Shown: positions 52,177-61,057, numbered from the stretch's first letter. The stretch: 64,000 bases of DNA from Conexibacter sp. CPCC 206217 (GCF_030646165.1 NZ_JAUTDO010000012.1:62001-126000); one strand, 5' to 3'. Numbers and translations are program-made. The notes: generated by a model not told the origin, from the letters alone.

Positions 52177-52205
52177 GCGGCTCCCAGGTGATTCCTGGGA
52201 GCCGC
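52177..52205 (-). terminator. Hairpin between the PMT-type glycosyltransferase and response-regulator genes
   Basis: GCGGCTCCCAGG pairs perfectly with CCTGGGAGCCGC around TGATT (12-bp stem), about 9 bp past the glycosyltransferase stop and 38 bp before the regulator start. CTGGGA half-sites recur nearby (GCTGGGAACTTCC at 52161 and GCTGGGAGCC upstream of the glycosyltransferase at about 54378-54395), so an operator function is also possible. Confidence 0.6.
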
Positions 52206-52213
52206 CTGAATCG

Positions 52214-54352
52214 TCACGACCCCAGCGCTCGCAGCGCGTCGGCTCTGCCCTGCAGGTCGTAGAGCCCGTCGACGCTCGTCGCAGTCCCGACCTGCTGCAC
52301 GGCGTCGGTCGCGGTCGTCGAGCCGGTGCGCCCGTCGTTCGGCATCCCGCCGCCGCTGGAGGAAACGAGCACCCAGCGGATCTGGCCGCTCTGGACGGCG
52401 TTCGCGAGCCAGTCGACCGTGATCGCGCTCTCACGCCCGGAGAACCCGCCGATCCCGGCGACGTCGGCGCCGGAGGCGATGATCGAGGTCGCCGCGCCCT
52501 GCTGGCTCGACACGCCGATCGTCCCGCCGCCGTGCTGCTGCACGTACGCGAGCGCCTCGGTCAGGTTCTGATCCCCGCCGAACATCCCGCCGCCACCGGC
52601 AGCGCCGCTCTGCCCTGTCGCCCCGGCAGACCCGCCGAAGCCACCGCCCGCGGCGCCGCTCGGCGGCGCGCCCATCGAGCCCGCCCCACCCTGGCTCATG
52701 CCGGGCGGACCGCCGAAGCCGCCACCGCCGGGTCTGCCTCTGCCACCAGGTCCGCCGCTGCCGCCCGCGCCGCCGGGCCCGCCGCCCATGCCCTGGCTGG
52801 CCGGACCGCCCGCGGGGAACGTCGAGCTGGTCGCGTGGCCGAGCGTCTGGACCGCCCAGCTCGCGGGGGCGAACAGCAGCAGCGCGAGCATCGCCGCAAG
52901 CACCGCGTTGCGCAGCCGCGCGGTCACGCCCGGCAGCAGCGCAGCGACGATCGTCGCGCCGGCCGCGACGACCACGAGCGGCGCGAGCCAGCCCATGTCG
53001 CCGGTCGAGTGCAGCACCGCCAGCGTCGTGGCCGCGCCCGCCGCGACGGCCGCCGCGCCGACGATCCGCGCCCGCGTGCCGCCCTCCTGCACGAGCCCGA
53101 CGGTCGCCCCGACGAGCGCGGCCGCGAACGGCGCCAGCGCCGAGACGTAGTAGGGGTGGAAGATCCCCGACGCGAAGCTGAACGCGACCGCGCTGGTCGC
53201 GAACGCGCCGCCGACGGCGATCAGCCAACCGCTGCGCAGGTCGCTGCGCCGCAGCCGCGTCGCGACCAGCAGCCCGATCCCGCCGACGAGCGCAACGCCG
53301 AGCAGCCAGCCGACCTGCCCGCCGAGCGACTCGCTCAGCAGCCGCAGCGGCCCGGTGTCACCGCCGAAGACCGACCCGGCGCCGCCGCCACCACCGCCGG
53401 GCCCGCCCGCCGCACCACCCGGTCCCCCGGCCTGCCCGTCGAGCCGGCCGAGGCCGTTGTAGTCCGTGATCAGCGACCAGATCGAGTTGTCGCTCGTGCC
53501 GCCGACCCAGGGACGGTCGGCCGCGGGCGTCAGCCACATCAGCAGCGGCCACGCGAGCCCGACCGCCGCCATCGCGACGCCGCCGAGCGCCAACTGCCGC
53601 GATGAATCGAGCAGGCCGCGGCCGCGCGGCGAGATCCACAGCCAGGCGAGCGCGATCCCCGGCACGACCAGCAACGCCGCGCCCATCTTCGTCTCGAAGC
53701 CGAGTCCGACCATCACGCCGCAGAGGACGATCCACTTCGTGCGGCCGTCCTCCAGGCCGCGCACGAGGAACCACAGCGCCGCGACGGAGCAGAGCACCAG
53801 CAGCGCATCCGGGTTGTTGTGCCGCGATATCGCGACGGTGATCGGCGTCAGCACGAGCGTCAAGCCCGCGGCGAAGCCGGCGGCGCGGCCGAAGCGACGG
53901 CGCACGAGGTCGTAGGTCAGCCCGGCGCTCGCGACGCCCATCAGCGCCTGCGGCACGAGGATCGCGAGCGAGTTGAAGCCGAACGCGCGCACCGACAGCG
54001 CCTGGACCCACAGCGCCAGCGGCGGCTTGTCGACGGTCATCAGCCCGCTGCTGTCGAATGAGCCGTAGAGGAAGTCGTGCCAGCTGGTCGACATCGAGCG
54101 CACGGCGGCGCTGTAGTAGGTGTTGGCCCAGCCGTTGCGGCTGAGCGCCCACAGGTAGAGGCCGCCCGCGAGCACGAGCAGCACCAGCAGCTCGGGCCGG
54201 CGCCGCAGCGCGGTGACGAGCGCCTGTCGGCGCTCACGGACGCGGCTGGAGGAGGCGGCGGCTGCAGGGGCGCCGGCGGACGGCGCGGCACCGCCGCCGA
54301 GCCGGCCGGCGCCCGCGCCGGCGTGTTCGAGCTTCGCTGGGTTCGGTCGCAT
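52214..54352 (-). CDS. PMT/ArnT-like membrane glycosyltransferase with Gly-rich insertions
   Basis: 712 residues. About 12 membrane helices of the GT39/GT83 fold, with the catalytic-loop motif YYSAAVRSMSTSWHDFLYGSFDSSGLMTVDKPPLALWVQALS and TPITVAISRHNNPDALLV. Two Gly-rich loops interrupt it (after GLGRLDGQA and a long GG/PG/GF stretch around residue 535-600). The C-terminal soluble domain resembles the YkcB-type tail. It would transfer a sugar from a polyprenyl phosphate to an exported acceptor. Encoded with the two-component system and the GT2-GtrA gene, forming an apparent cell-surface glycosylation group. Confidence 0.88.
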   Translation of the reverse strand: MRPNPAKLEHAGAGAGRLGGGAAPSAGAPAAAASSSRVRERRQALVTALRRRPELLVLLVLAGGLYLWALSRNGWANTYYSAAVRSMSTSWHDFLYGSFDSSGLMTVDKPPLALWVQALSVRAFGFNSLAILVPQALMGVASAGLTYDLVRRRFGRAAGFAAGLTLVLTPITVAISRHNNPDALLVLCSVAALWFLVRGLEDGRTKWIVLCGVMVGLGFETKMGAALLVVPGIALAWLWISPRGRGLLDSSRQLALGGVAMAAVGLAWPLLMWLTPAADRPWVGGTSDNSIWSLITDYNGLGRLDGQAGGPGGAAGGPGGGGGGAGSVFGGDTGPLRLLSESLGGQVGWLLGVALVGGIGLLVATRLRRSDLRSGWLIAVGGAFATSAVAFSFASGIFHPYYVSALAPFAAALVGATVGLVQEGGTRARIVGAAAVAAGAATTLAVLHSTGDMGWLAPLVVVAAGATIVAALLPGVTARLRNAVLAAMLALLLFAPASWAVQTLGHATSSTFPAGGPASQGMGGGPGGAGGSGGPGGRGRPGGGGFGGPPGMSQGGAGSMGAPPSGAAGGGFGGSAGATGQSGAAGGGGMFGGDQNLTEALAYVQQHGGGTIGVSSQQGAATSIIASGADVAGIGGFSGRESAITVDWLANAVQSGQIRWVLVSSSGGGMPNDGRTGSTTATDAVQQVGTATSVDGLYDLQGRADALRALGS

Positions 54353-54478
54353 GACCGACGATGCTGCGACCGCTTGCTGGGAGCAGGCTGGGAGCCGCCC
54401 GAGCAGCCGCCGAGCGCTCCGTTCTCATAGATCTTTGAGGAGGAGCCAAGGAAGCGTTCAGGCAGCGGATAGATTCTG

Positions 54479-54820
54479 ATGGACATGACCGCTTCCGAGC
54501 TCGTCGCGAATCGCACCTCTCTCCCCTCCCTGCGAGCGCTGTACGCCGATCCCAGGCGCAAGCGCTCGCGCGAACGCGACCTCGGATTGCGCTGGAGAGC
54601 GCGCGACGGCTCGACCTACCGCGCGGCCTGGATCGAGGAGACGGAGGAGCTGTACGCGGTCCGCCATCTCGACCACGACGGCCACGGCGGCAGCGTGCGG
54701 ATCCTCGGCCGCCTGCCGGCCGAGCGCGTCGAGCGGGCGGCGCGCGAGTGGCCGGCCCAGTGCGACGCCGACGCGTCGTTCGAGTGGCTCTGCTGGCAGG
54801 TCCGCCGGCTGCCGCGCTAG
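54479..54820 (+). CDS. Hypothetical protein
   Basis: 113 residues, soluble, Arg/Glu/Trp-rich, no family recognised. Visible features: LRALYADPRRKRSRERDLGLRWRARDGSTYRAAWIEETEELYAVRHLDHDG..., which reads like a small alpha/beta domain, then a helix with EWPAQCDADASFEWLCWQV. It is divergent from the glycosyltransferase gene. Codon usage is typical of the window. Reading frame quality supports a real gene. Confidence 0.6.
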   Translation: MDMTASELVANRTSLPSLRALYADPRRKRSRERDLGLRWRARDGSTYRAAWIEETEELYAVRHLDHDGHGGSVRILGRLPAERVERAAREWPAQCDADASFEWLCWQVRRLPR

Positions 54821-54913
54821 CAGCAGACGCCAGCACGTCGGCCGCCACGGTGGTTTTTCGCTGCCGCGTTCCCTAGGGTGGCAGCAAATTCCGGTGAGAG
54901 ACGAGGGGACGTG

Positions 54914-56461
54914 ATGGACAACAAGCGGTTGACGCTGGTGGCGATGATCTTCGCGGTCGCGATGATGTTCATCGACCAGACGATCGTCGCGCTCGCGATC
55001 CCCGACCTGCAACGCGACCTGTCGCTGTCGGCGACCGGCGCGCAGTGGATCATCAACGGCTACCTGCTGGCGCTGTCAGCGCTGTTCGCGCTCGGCGGCA
55101 AGCTCGCCGACGTGCTCGGCCACCGTCGCATGGTCCTGGTCGGCGTCGCCGGCTTCGCGCTCTTCTCCGCCCTCTGCGGCGCCACGCCGACCGGCTCGAT
55201 CGGCGAGGCGTGGATGATCTTCTTCCGCATCTTGCAGGGCGCGAGCGCCGCGTTGCTGTTCCCCGCCGCGCTGGCGATCGTCGTCTCCGCCTACCCGCTG
55301 CGCGAGCGCGGCAAGGCGCTGGCGATCTTCTTCGCCGCGTCCGGCGGCCTGACCGCGGTCGGCCCGCTCGCCGGTGGCTACCTGACGGAGTGGACGTGGC
55401 GCGCGATCTTCTGGATCAACGTGCCGGTCGCGATCGTCGCGATCGTGCTGACGCTGAAGGCGAGACCGGCGCAGGCGACGCGCAAGACGCCGATCGACTA
55501 CCGCGGCGCGGTGCTGATCTCGATCGCGATGGGGCTCGCGGTGCTCGGCCTGCAGCAGGCCGGCGTGTGGGGCTGGGACGACGCGCGCACGTGGGCCTGC
55601 ATCGTCGCCGGACTGGTGCTGCTGGCCGTCTTCGTGCTCAACCAGCTGCGCGTCAGAGACCCGCTGATCCAGATGCGGATCTTCTCGCAGCGGGCGTTCA
55701 GCGCGGACAACGTCGTGCTGTTCCTGATATCGGCCGTGTTCGTGCCGCTGTTCTTCTTCGCCAGCGTCTACGCGCAGGTGTCGCTCGGCTACGGCTCCAG
55801 CGAGGCGGGCCTGTTCCTGCTCGTCTTCTTCGCCGGCTTCGCGACGGCGTCGCAGTGGGGCGGGCGGATCCTCGACGAGCGCGGCGCAAAGCCGTCGGTC
55901 GTGCTCGGCTGCGCCGTCTCGGCGGTCGGCTTCTTCCTGTGGGCGCGGCAGCTGCCGGACATGGACTTCTCCAACCAGTGGTACTGGCTGGCGATCGCGG
56001 GCGCCGGCATGGGTCTCGTGCTGGGACCGGTTAGCACGGACGCCGTCAACCGCGCGCCGAACACCAGCTACGGCGAGGTGACCGGCATCACGCAGACGGT
56101 CCGCAACTTCGGCGCCAGCCTCGGGCTCGCGATCCTCGGCTCGGTGCTCGTGACGCAGAACGTCGGCCGGATCGAGGACACGCTGACGGCGAGAGGTATC
56201 CCAACCGCGAGAGCCGACGCGATCGCCCACTCGATCACCAGCTCCAGCGGCGGCGATTCGAGCCCGGTCGGCGCGGCCGGCAGAGCGATCTTCGAGGCGA
56301 TCCAACTCGACGTCGCGAAGTCGACCCAGGTGATCGTCTACGCGATGGCCGGCATCATGGTCGTCGCCTTCGTCGTCGCGAGAATAGGCATGCCGAAGGG
56401 CCGCGTCGAGGAAGTGATCGTCGCCGACGACGAGCCGGAGGGGGCGGCGGCTACGGCGTAG
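54914..56461 (+). CDS. MFS multidrug exporter, DHA2/EmrB-QacA type (14 TMS)
   Basis: 515 residues with about 14 hydrophobic helices. Motif D1-like MFIDQTIVALAIPDLQRDL, motif A GGKLADVLGHRRMVLVGV, the antiporter motif C region GLTAVGPLAGGYLTEWTWRAIFWINVPV, and a central DHA2 WGWDDARTW segment. A drug:proton antiporter of the inner membrane; substrate unknown. ATG 54914 follows GACGAGG. A hairpin (GCTGCC/GGCAGC) lies at about 54870-54895 ahead of it. Its 3' end overlaps the convergent FUSC gene by 11 bp. Confidence 0.92.
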   Translation: MDNKRLTLVAMIFAVAMMFIDQTIVALAIPDLQRDLSLSATGAQWIINGYLLALSALFALGGKLADVLGHRRMVLVGVAGFALFSALCGATPTGSIGEAWMIFFRILQGASAALLFPAALAIVVSAYPLRERGKALAIFFAASGGLTAVGPLAGGYLTEWTWRAIFWINVPVAIVAIVLTLKARPAQATRKTPIDYRGAVLISIAMGLAVLGLQQAGVWGWDDARTWACIVAGLVLLAVFVLNQLRVRDPLIQMRIFSQRAFSADNVVLFLISAVFVPLFFFASVYAQVSLGYGSSEAGLFLLVFFAGFATASQWGGRILDERGAKPSVVLGCAVSAVGFFLWARQLPDMDFSNQWYWLAIAGAGMGLVLGPVSTDAVNRAPNTSYGEVTGITQTVRNFGASLGLAILGSVLVTQNVGRIEDTLTARGIPTARADAIAHSITSSSGGDSSPVGAAGRAIFEAIQLDVAKSTQVIVYAMAGIMVVAFVVARIGMPKGRVEEVIVADDEPEGAAATA

Positions 56462-58541
56462 CGGCGCCCGCGAGCGCCGCTCCCCTGATCCCGTCGACCG
56501 GCGGCAGTCTCAGCCCGATCACGGCGGCCGGCTCGTCCAGCCGCCGTTCCAGCCGCGCCAGCTCGTCGAGGTAGAGGCTCGCCCACACCTGCGCGAAGCG
56601 CGTGCGCTCGGGCGCCGCCAGCGGGGCGGCGGCCGAGCGCCCGTCGAGCAGCGCGCGGGCGGTGCGACGCACGCGGGTGGCACCGGAGACGAGCGTCGCG
56701 ACCTCGGAGACCGGCAGCCGGCCCGCGGGCCGCTCGGCGAGGTACTGCCGGAAGGCGTCGTCGAGCCGGTCGGCCGCGGCTGCCGCGGCCCGCTCCGCCT
56801 GCTCGACTTCGCGACCGTCGCTTGCGGCCGCGTCCGCCAGCAGCCGGCGCGCGGCGACGAGCAGCTCGTCGGCGCGGGCGTAGGCGCTGTCGAGGTTGCG
56901 GCGCAAGAGCGCGCCGGCGCCGCGGGGCCAGAACAGCAGGCCGATCGCGAGGCTGATCGCGAAGCCGATCGCGACGTCCTCGATCCGCGTGACGCCGATC
57001 TCCCAGCCGGTCGGCTGCTGCAGGTTGAAGAGGATCACCAGCACGAGCGTGAAGCCCGCCTGACCGGCGGCGAAGGAGATCGCACGCGGCGCGTAGGCGG
57101 CCAGCAGGACCGCGAACGGGAAGACGACCCAGAGGAACGCCGAGCCGGTCGGGATCACGATCACGACGAGCCCGCCGACGACGATCCCGACGGCGGTGCC
57201 GGCGAGCGCCTGCACGATCGTCGCGCCGGTCCCGAGCGCGCTGGAGCGCAGCACCGACAGCACGCCCAGCACGACCCAGAACGAGTGCTGCACCCCGCTG
57301 CGCTGCGCGACGTAGACGGCGACCGCGAGCGCCACCGCGCCGCGCACGCTGTTGCGAAACCAGACCGACCCGGGACTCGCATGCTCGACCGCAAGTCGCT
57401 GCGTGGCGACGAGCGCCTCGCCCGCGGGCGCCGGCGCCGCCCGGCCCGCCGCCTGCAGCGCGCTGCGCCCGATCCGCCCGGCCGAGCGCGCGGCCGTGTA
57501 GAGCCGGAACGCCTGTACGACGTCGGCGTGCGGCGCCTGTTCCAGCGCCCGTGTGCACAGCTCCGCGACGGCGCCGGCGAGCTGCTGGCGCTGCGCCTCA
57601 CGCGCGGCGTCGAGACGGTCGAGGTCCGGAGCGGCGTGTCTGCCGGTGAGCGTCGCCGCACTGGCGCGCAGCGCCGCCGCGACCGCCTGCGTCGTCTCTC
57701 CGTCGCAGTCGTGCCCGTCGACCGCCGCGGCACGAAACCACGCCAGCTCGTCCCCCAGCAGCGCAAGCGCCGTCATCGCCCCGGTCGAGCCGGTCGGGCG
57801 GTAGGGCCCGGCGAGCAGCTGTCTGTCGAGCGCTGCCAGGGCCGCGTCCGCGCGTGCGAGGCGAGCGGCGCGGTCGTCGCTTTCGCCGATCCGGCTCGCC
57901 GCCGCGGCGCTCGCCATCCCAGCGCTCGCCGTCTCGGCACTCGCCGTGCCCGGCCGATCTCGGGACGTCGCGCCGGCGGCGCCGGGGTCCATCACATCCG
58001 CCAACGCCGCACACGCCTCCCCAGCCGCCGCGCGAACGCGGTCACGCGGCCGGCTCGGGAACAGCAGCAACTGCGCAGCCGTCGCGGCGACCGCGGCGAT
58101 CGCCCATCCGAGCAGGCAATCGGGGATCACGTCCGGATCGGCCGCGAGCGCCACCGGCAGCACGAACGCGACGATCGCCGCATTGCCGCCCGCCGCGCAC
58201 CACCCGTTGAGGACCCCGGAGAAGAGGATCGCGAATCCCACGATCAGCGTCGCCCCGGCCGCGAGCCACGGAGAGCGAGAGCAGAGCGTCCCGATCACGA
58301 TCAGCACCGCCCCGATGCCGGCCAGCCCGAGATGCGCGAACAACCGCGCCCGTCGCGGCCCGCCGAAGTCGACGAGCACGAGCATCCCGAACGCCCCGAA
58401 TCCGGCGAACAGCGCGGTCTGCACGTTCCCGATCACCAGATCCGCGAACGCGAACACCAGCGGCAGCACGATCGCAGCCCGCAGCGCGGCCTTGAGCGCA
58501 AACCGCCCCGGGTCAGCCCCTGGCCGCCAACCGATTCTCAC
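56451..58541 (-). CDS. FUSC-family membrane protein (YccS/aromatic-acid-exporter-like)
   Basis: 696 residues in two halves, each with a hydrophobic membrane block (residues about 15-160 and 395-540) followed by a helical cytosolic domain. The second block has the fusaric-acid-resistance motif FWVVLGVLSVLRSSALGTGATIVQALAGTAVGIVVGG, and RIEDVAIGFAISLAIGLLFWPRGA closes it. Related proteins export aromatic acids with a membrane-fusion partner; none is adjacent. Its overlap with the MFS gene may be incidental. Confidence 0.88.
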   Translation of the reverse strand: MRIGWRPGADPGRFALKAALRAAIVLPLVFAFADLVIGNVQTALFAGFGAFGMLVLVDFGGPRRARLFAHLGLAGIGAVLIVIGTLCSRSPWLAAGATLIVGFAILFSGVLNGWCAAGGNAAIVAFVLPVALAADPDVIPDCLLGWAIAAVAATAAQLLLFPSRPRDRVRAAAGEACAALADVMDPGAAGATSRDRPGTASAETASAGMASAAAASRIGESDDRAARLARADAALAALDRQLLAGPYRPTGSTGAMTALALLGDELAWFRAAAVDGHDCDGETTQAVAAALRASAATLTGRHAAPDLDRLDAAREAQRQQLAGAVAELCTRALEQAPHADVVQAFRLYTAARSAGRIGRSALQAAGRAAPAPAGEALVATQRLAVEHASPGSVWFRNSVRGAVALAVAVYVAQRSGVQHSFWVVLGVLSVLRSSALGTGATIVQALAGTAVGIVVGGLVVIVIPTGSAFLWVVFPFAVLLAAYAPRAISFAAGQAGFTLVLVILFNLQQPTGWEIGVTRIEDVAIGFAISLAIGLLFWPRGAGALLRRNLDSAYARADELLVAARRLLADAAASDGREVEQAERAAAAAADRLDDAFRQYLAERPAGRLPVSEVATLVSGATRVRRTARALLDGRSAAAPLAAPERTRFAQVWASLYLDELARLERRLDEPAAVIGLRLPPVDGIRGAALAGAATP

Positions 58542-58601
58542 CCCGCCTACGTTACGCCCGCCGACAAGGCGTCCGACGCCGCGATCCGTCCCCTCGCGCG
58601 G

Positions 58602-59000
58602 CTACCCGTCGCGGTGGATGCTCAGCTCGGGCTCCAGCTGAGTCAGCACGTCGAAGTCGTCGTCCTGCGTCCAGACCGTGAGGCCGTGGGCCAGAGCGGT
58701 GGCGGCGATGATCGCGTCCATCGCGCCGGCGCGGCGTCTCTGGTTGCGAGCAGTTGTCAGCAGGTCGGCGAGGCGTTCGGCGACGACCGCGTCATAGGGC
58801 AGCGCGATGAACCGGCGCGCTCGATCGAGCGTCGTCTCCCGCAGCTCGCGCAACGGGCCTTCCGGTGCTCGCTTCACGCCGACGAGCAACTCGGTCAGCG
58901 TCGCGACCGAGATCCGCGCCTCGCCGTCGGGAGGCGCGCCGAGCGGCCGCTGCTGCTCGGCGGCGACGAAGACGCTCGTGTCGGCGATGTACCCGCTCAC
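58602..59000 (-). CDS. vapC: PIN-domain toxin (VapC family)
   Basis: 132 residues with PIN acidic residues in GYIADTSVFVAAEQ, a Glu in VATLTELLVGVK, and AMDAIIAATALAHGLTVWTQDDDFDVL. It would act as a ribonuclease toxin. The GTG start overlaps the antitoxin stop (GTGA); an upstream ATG inside the antitoxin gene is less likely. It belongs to a different sequence subgroup from the PIN toxin at 22229. Confidence 0.9.
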   Translation of the reverse strand: MSGYIADTSVFVAAEQQRPLGAPPDGEARISVATLTELLVGVKRAPEGPLRELRETTLDRARRFIALPYDAVVAERLADLLTTARNQRRRAGAMDAIIAATALAHGLTVWTQDDDFDVLTQLEPELSIHRDG

Positions 59001-59257
59001 GCGAGCAGGTCGTCGGTCGTCCAACCGACGTCGAAGTCAGCCGCATCGGACTCGACGCCCAACTCTGCCGCGCGCGCGCTGATCGCGCCGAGATCGGCGA
59101 GCAGCAGATCGCTCGGCCGTCGCTCGCTGGCGACACGTCGCGGAACGATGTCCGCGACCGGCCGGCCGTGCACAGTCAGCACCACAGGCTCCCCCGCCTC
59201 GATCGCGGAGACCACCCGACCGGTGTGGTTTCGCAGTTCTCGAACAGAGACGTCCAT
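58997..59257 (-). CDS. Phd/YefM-type antitoxin
   Basis: 86 residues. The N-terminal DNA-binding part MDVSVRELRNHTGRVVSAIEAGEPVVLTVHGRPVADIVPRR is a Phd/YefM domain and the C-terminal acidic tail (DAADFDVGWTTDDLL) is the toxin-binding part. ATG 59257 is the natural start of the domain. Upstream on the minus strand GTGCTAC and GTGCCAC occur 10 bp apart, half-sites like those in the operator of the 21982 antitoxin. Confidence 0.88.
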   Translation of the reverse strand: MDVSVRELRNHTGRVVSAIEAGEPVVLTVHGRPVADIVPRRVASERRPSDLLLADLGAISARAAELGVESDAADFDVGWTTDDLLA

Positions 59258-59304
59258 TGCGTGGCACAGCGTAGCACGAGCGTTTCCCCCGCCTCGAGAA
59301 CGCA

Positions 59305-59330
59305 GAAAGCCCCGGATCACCGGGGCTTTC
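59305..59330 (-). terminator. Terminator after tRNA-Gly
   Basis: GAAAGCCCCGG / CCGGGGCTTTC, a perfect 11-bp stem with a 4-nt loop, 5 bp past the tRNA 3' end on the minus strand. Confidence 0.9.
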
Positions 59331-59335
59331 AAGAG

Positions 59336-59408
59336 AGCGAACGACGGGCCTCGAACCCGCGACCTTCGGCTTGGGAAGCCGACGCTCTACCAACTGAGCT
59401 ACGTTCGC
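59336..59408 (-). tRNA. tRNA-Gly (anticodon CCC)
   Basis: 73 nt on the minus strand. Acceptor GCGAACG pairs with CGTTCGC; D-arm AGCTCAGTTGGTAGAGC; anticodon stem TCGGC/GCCGA with loop TTCCCAA, anticodon CCC (reads GGG); T-arm GCGGGTTCGAGGCCCGT. Discriminator T, no encoded CCA. Confidence 0.97.
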
Positions 59409-59456
59409 GTCGCAGCGAGTTTACCGGGGCGCGACTTCGGGTGGCGTCGGGGGTCG

Positions 59457-59462
59457 TACGCT
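59457..59462 (+). promoter_or_regulatory. -10 element of the 59469 gene (leaderless)
   Basis: TACGCT ends 6 nt before the ATG; no Shine-Dalgarno in between. Confidence 0.35.
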
Positions 59463-59468
59463 TGTCGG

Positions 59469-59963
59469 ATGCGCCGCCGAGCCGCTCCGGTATTGATCGC
59501 TGTGCCCGCCGTCGCCGCTGTGCTGTGGCGACGGTCGCGACGGAGAGCGGCGCCGCGTCCACACGCGGTGACCGATCGGGAGATCGTCCAGAACGCGGGC
59601 GATCGCGATGGTATGCCTAAGGCTGAGGTAGAGCCACAGACTCGGCCGGAAGCCGGCCGATTTCTGTCGATTCCGTGGTCTCCCTCCCCCGATCCGCCTC
59701 CGCGCGAGGCGCGAGAGCTGCGGATTCACTGCACGCTCACCTCCGCGGCGATGGAGCTGGCGCGGGTCGACGTGCGGGAGACCGCCTCGCAGGTGTTCGT
59801 CACAGTCTTGGCGCGGTGGGAGCCTTCAACCGGTGACGTGGCGGCGAACTCGGCCTTTGACAGCGGGCGCAAGCGGGAGGCGACCGCCAGCTTGCGCAAT
59901 CCGCTCGGGGATCGAGCGCTCGTGCACGCGCCGCACGACGCGCCGCCGACCCCGTCACGCTGA
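59469..59963 (+). CDS. Hypothetical membrane-anchored protein
   Basis: 164 residues. A basic start and short hydrophobic stretch (RRRAAPVLIAVPAVAAVLWRRSRRRAAPRP) suggest an N-terminal membrane anchor. The rest is hydrophilic with a possible beta-sheet region (ELRIHCTLTSAAMELARVDVRETASQVFVTVLARWEP). No recognised family. It lies 48 bp upstream of ccmG in the same direction; a link to cytochrome maturation is not evident. Confidence 0.55.
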   Translation: MRRRAAPVLIAVPAVAAVLWRRSRRRAAPRPHAVTDREIVQNAGDRDGMPKAEVEPQTRPEAGRFLSIPWSPSPDPPPREARELRIHCTLTSAAMELARVDVRETASQVFVTVLARWEPSTGDVAANSAFDSGRKREATASLRNPLGDRALVHAPHDAPPTPSR

Positions 59964-60011
59964 GCACGGGCGCTGCCGAAGGGCGCCGACCTCTACCCTT
60001 CTAGGCACGTC

Positions 60012-60560
60012 ATGCGCCGCCTCGTCGTCCCCTGTCTCGTCGCTGTCCTCGCTGTCGCCCTCGTCGGGCTGCTCATCTTCGGCGTGCTGCAGACGACCGA
60101 CGACTCGTCGATCGACCAGGCGATCGCGCGCGGTGAGACTCCGCCCGCCACGAGCGTCACGCTCAACACGCTCGACGGCGACGGCACCGGGTCGCTCGCC
60201 CAGTACAGAGGCAGACTCGTCGTCGTCAACTTCTTCGCCTCCTGGTGCGCCCCGTGCGAGCAGGAGGCGCCGTTGCTCAACAACGTCGAGAGCATGCTGC
60301 AGAGACAGGGCGGCAGCGTGATCGGCGTCGCGGTCGACGACACGCGCGAGGACACCAGCGGCTTCGTCTCCCAGCACGACCTCAGATTCCCGATCTGGCG
60401 AGACGTCGACAGAAAGATGTCCAGAGGCTTCGAGCTGAAGGGCCTGCCGGAGACCTTCGTCGTCAACGCGAGGGGCGACATCATCGCGCTCGAGCGGCAG
60501 CAGATCACCCAGAACTGGGTCGACACGAGACTCAAGCCGCTGATCGCCGCCGCGGAATGA
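60012..60560 (+). CDS. ccmG: Thiol:disulfide oxidoreductase CcmG/DsbE (ResA-like)
   Basis: 182 residues. An N-terminal membrane anchor (LVVPCLVAVLAVALVGLLIFGVL) is followed by an extracytoplasmic thioredoxin fold with active site WCAPC (NFFASWCAPCEQEAPLL), the CcmG/ResA Glu after it, GVAVDDTREDTSGFV and the cis-Pro loop GLPETFVV. It reduces apocytochrome c or CcmH so that heme can be attached. The stop overlaps the ccmH start (ATGA). Many Arg codons are AGA. Confidence 0.92.
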   Translation: MRRLVVPCLVAVLAVALVGLLIFGVLQTTDDSSIDQAIARGETPPATSVTLNTLDGDGTGSLAQYRGRLVVVNFFASWCAPCEQEAPLLNNVESMLQRQGGSVIGVAVDDTREDTSGFVSQHDLRFPIWRDVDRKMSRGFELKGLPETFVVNARGDIIALERQQITQNWVDTRLKPLIAAAE

Positions 60561-61057
60561 AGCGGTTCGCTGCCATCGCCGCGGCCGTCCTGCTGATACT
60601 GATGCCGGCAGTTCTGCCCACGGCCGCGCTCGCGCAGGCCGAGCAGCAGCAACCGCCGCAGCCGAAGACCTCGCTCTACGAGATCGAGAGCCAGGTCATG
60701 TGCGTCACGTGCAGAACGCCGCTCGCGACCGCTGGCGGCCCGCAGGCGCAGAGAGAAAGAGACCTCATCAGAGGTCTGATCGCCGAGGGCAAGACGCCCG
60801 ACCAGATCAAGGCCGCGCTCGTGCTCGAATACGGCGAGCGGGTGCTCGCGATGCCCGAGGAGAAGGGCTTCAACCTCGCCGTCTACCTCGTGCCGATCGC
60901 CGTCGTCGTCGTGGCGCTCGCGCTTGCGGCGATGTTCCTCCCCCGCTGGCGCCGCCACGCGCGCGCCTTCGCCGGCGCGCAGGGCAGCGCGCTCGGCCCC
61001 GAGCTGGACGCCGCCGACGCGCGCCGGCTCGACGACGACCTCAAGCGCTACGACTGA
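60557..61057 (+). CDS. ccmH: Cytochrome c-type biogenesis protein CcmH
   Basis: 166 residues. Signal peptide (FAAIAAAVLLILMPAVLPTAALA), then a short three-helix periplasmic domain with the redox pair CVTC in IESQVMCVTCRTPLA (the LRCxxCQ equivalent) and IRGLIAEGKTPDQIKAALVLEYGERVLAMP. A membrane helix (LAVYLVPIAVVVVALALAAMFL) and a cytosolic tail follow. It holds apocytochrome c thiols reduced for CcmF. It is coupled to ccmG; the other ccm genes lie 32 kb away. It ends 3 bp from the convergent argS. Confidence 0.9.
   Translation: MKRFAAIAAAVLLILMPAVLPTAALAQAEQQQPPQPKTSLYEIESQVMCVTCRTPLATAGGPQAQRERDLIRGLIAEGKTPDQIKAALVLEYGERVLAMPEEKGFNLAVYLVPIAVVVVALALAAMFLPRWRRHARAFAGAQGSALGPELDAADARRLDDDLKRYD

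Noticed and set aside
59617..59624. CCTAAGG near the 59469 gene as a fourth iron box
   Set aside because: Lies inside the coding region, lacks the TTAGG half and the 4-bp spacing.
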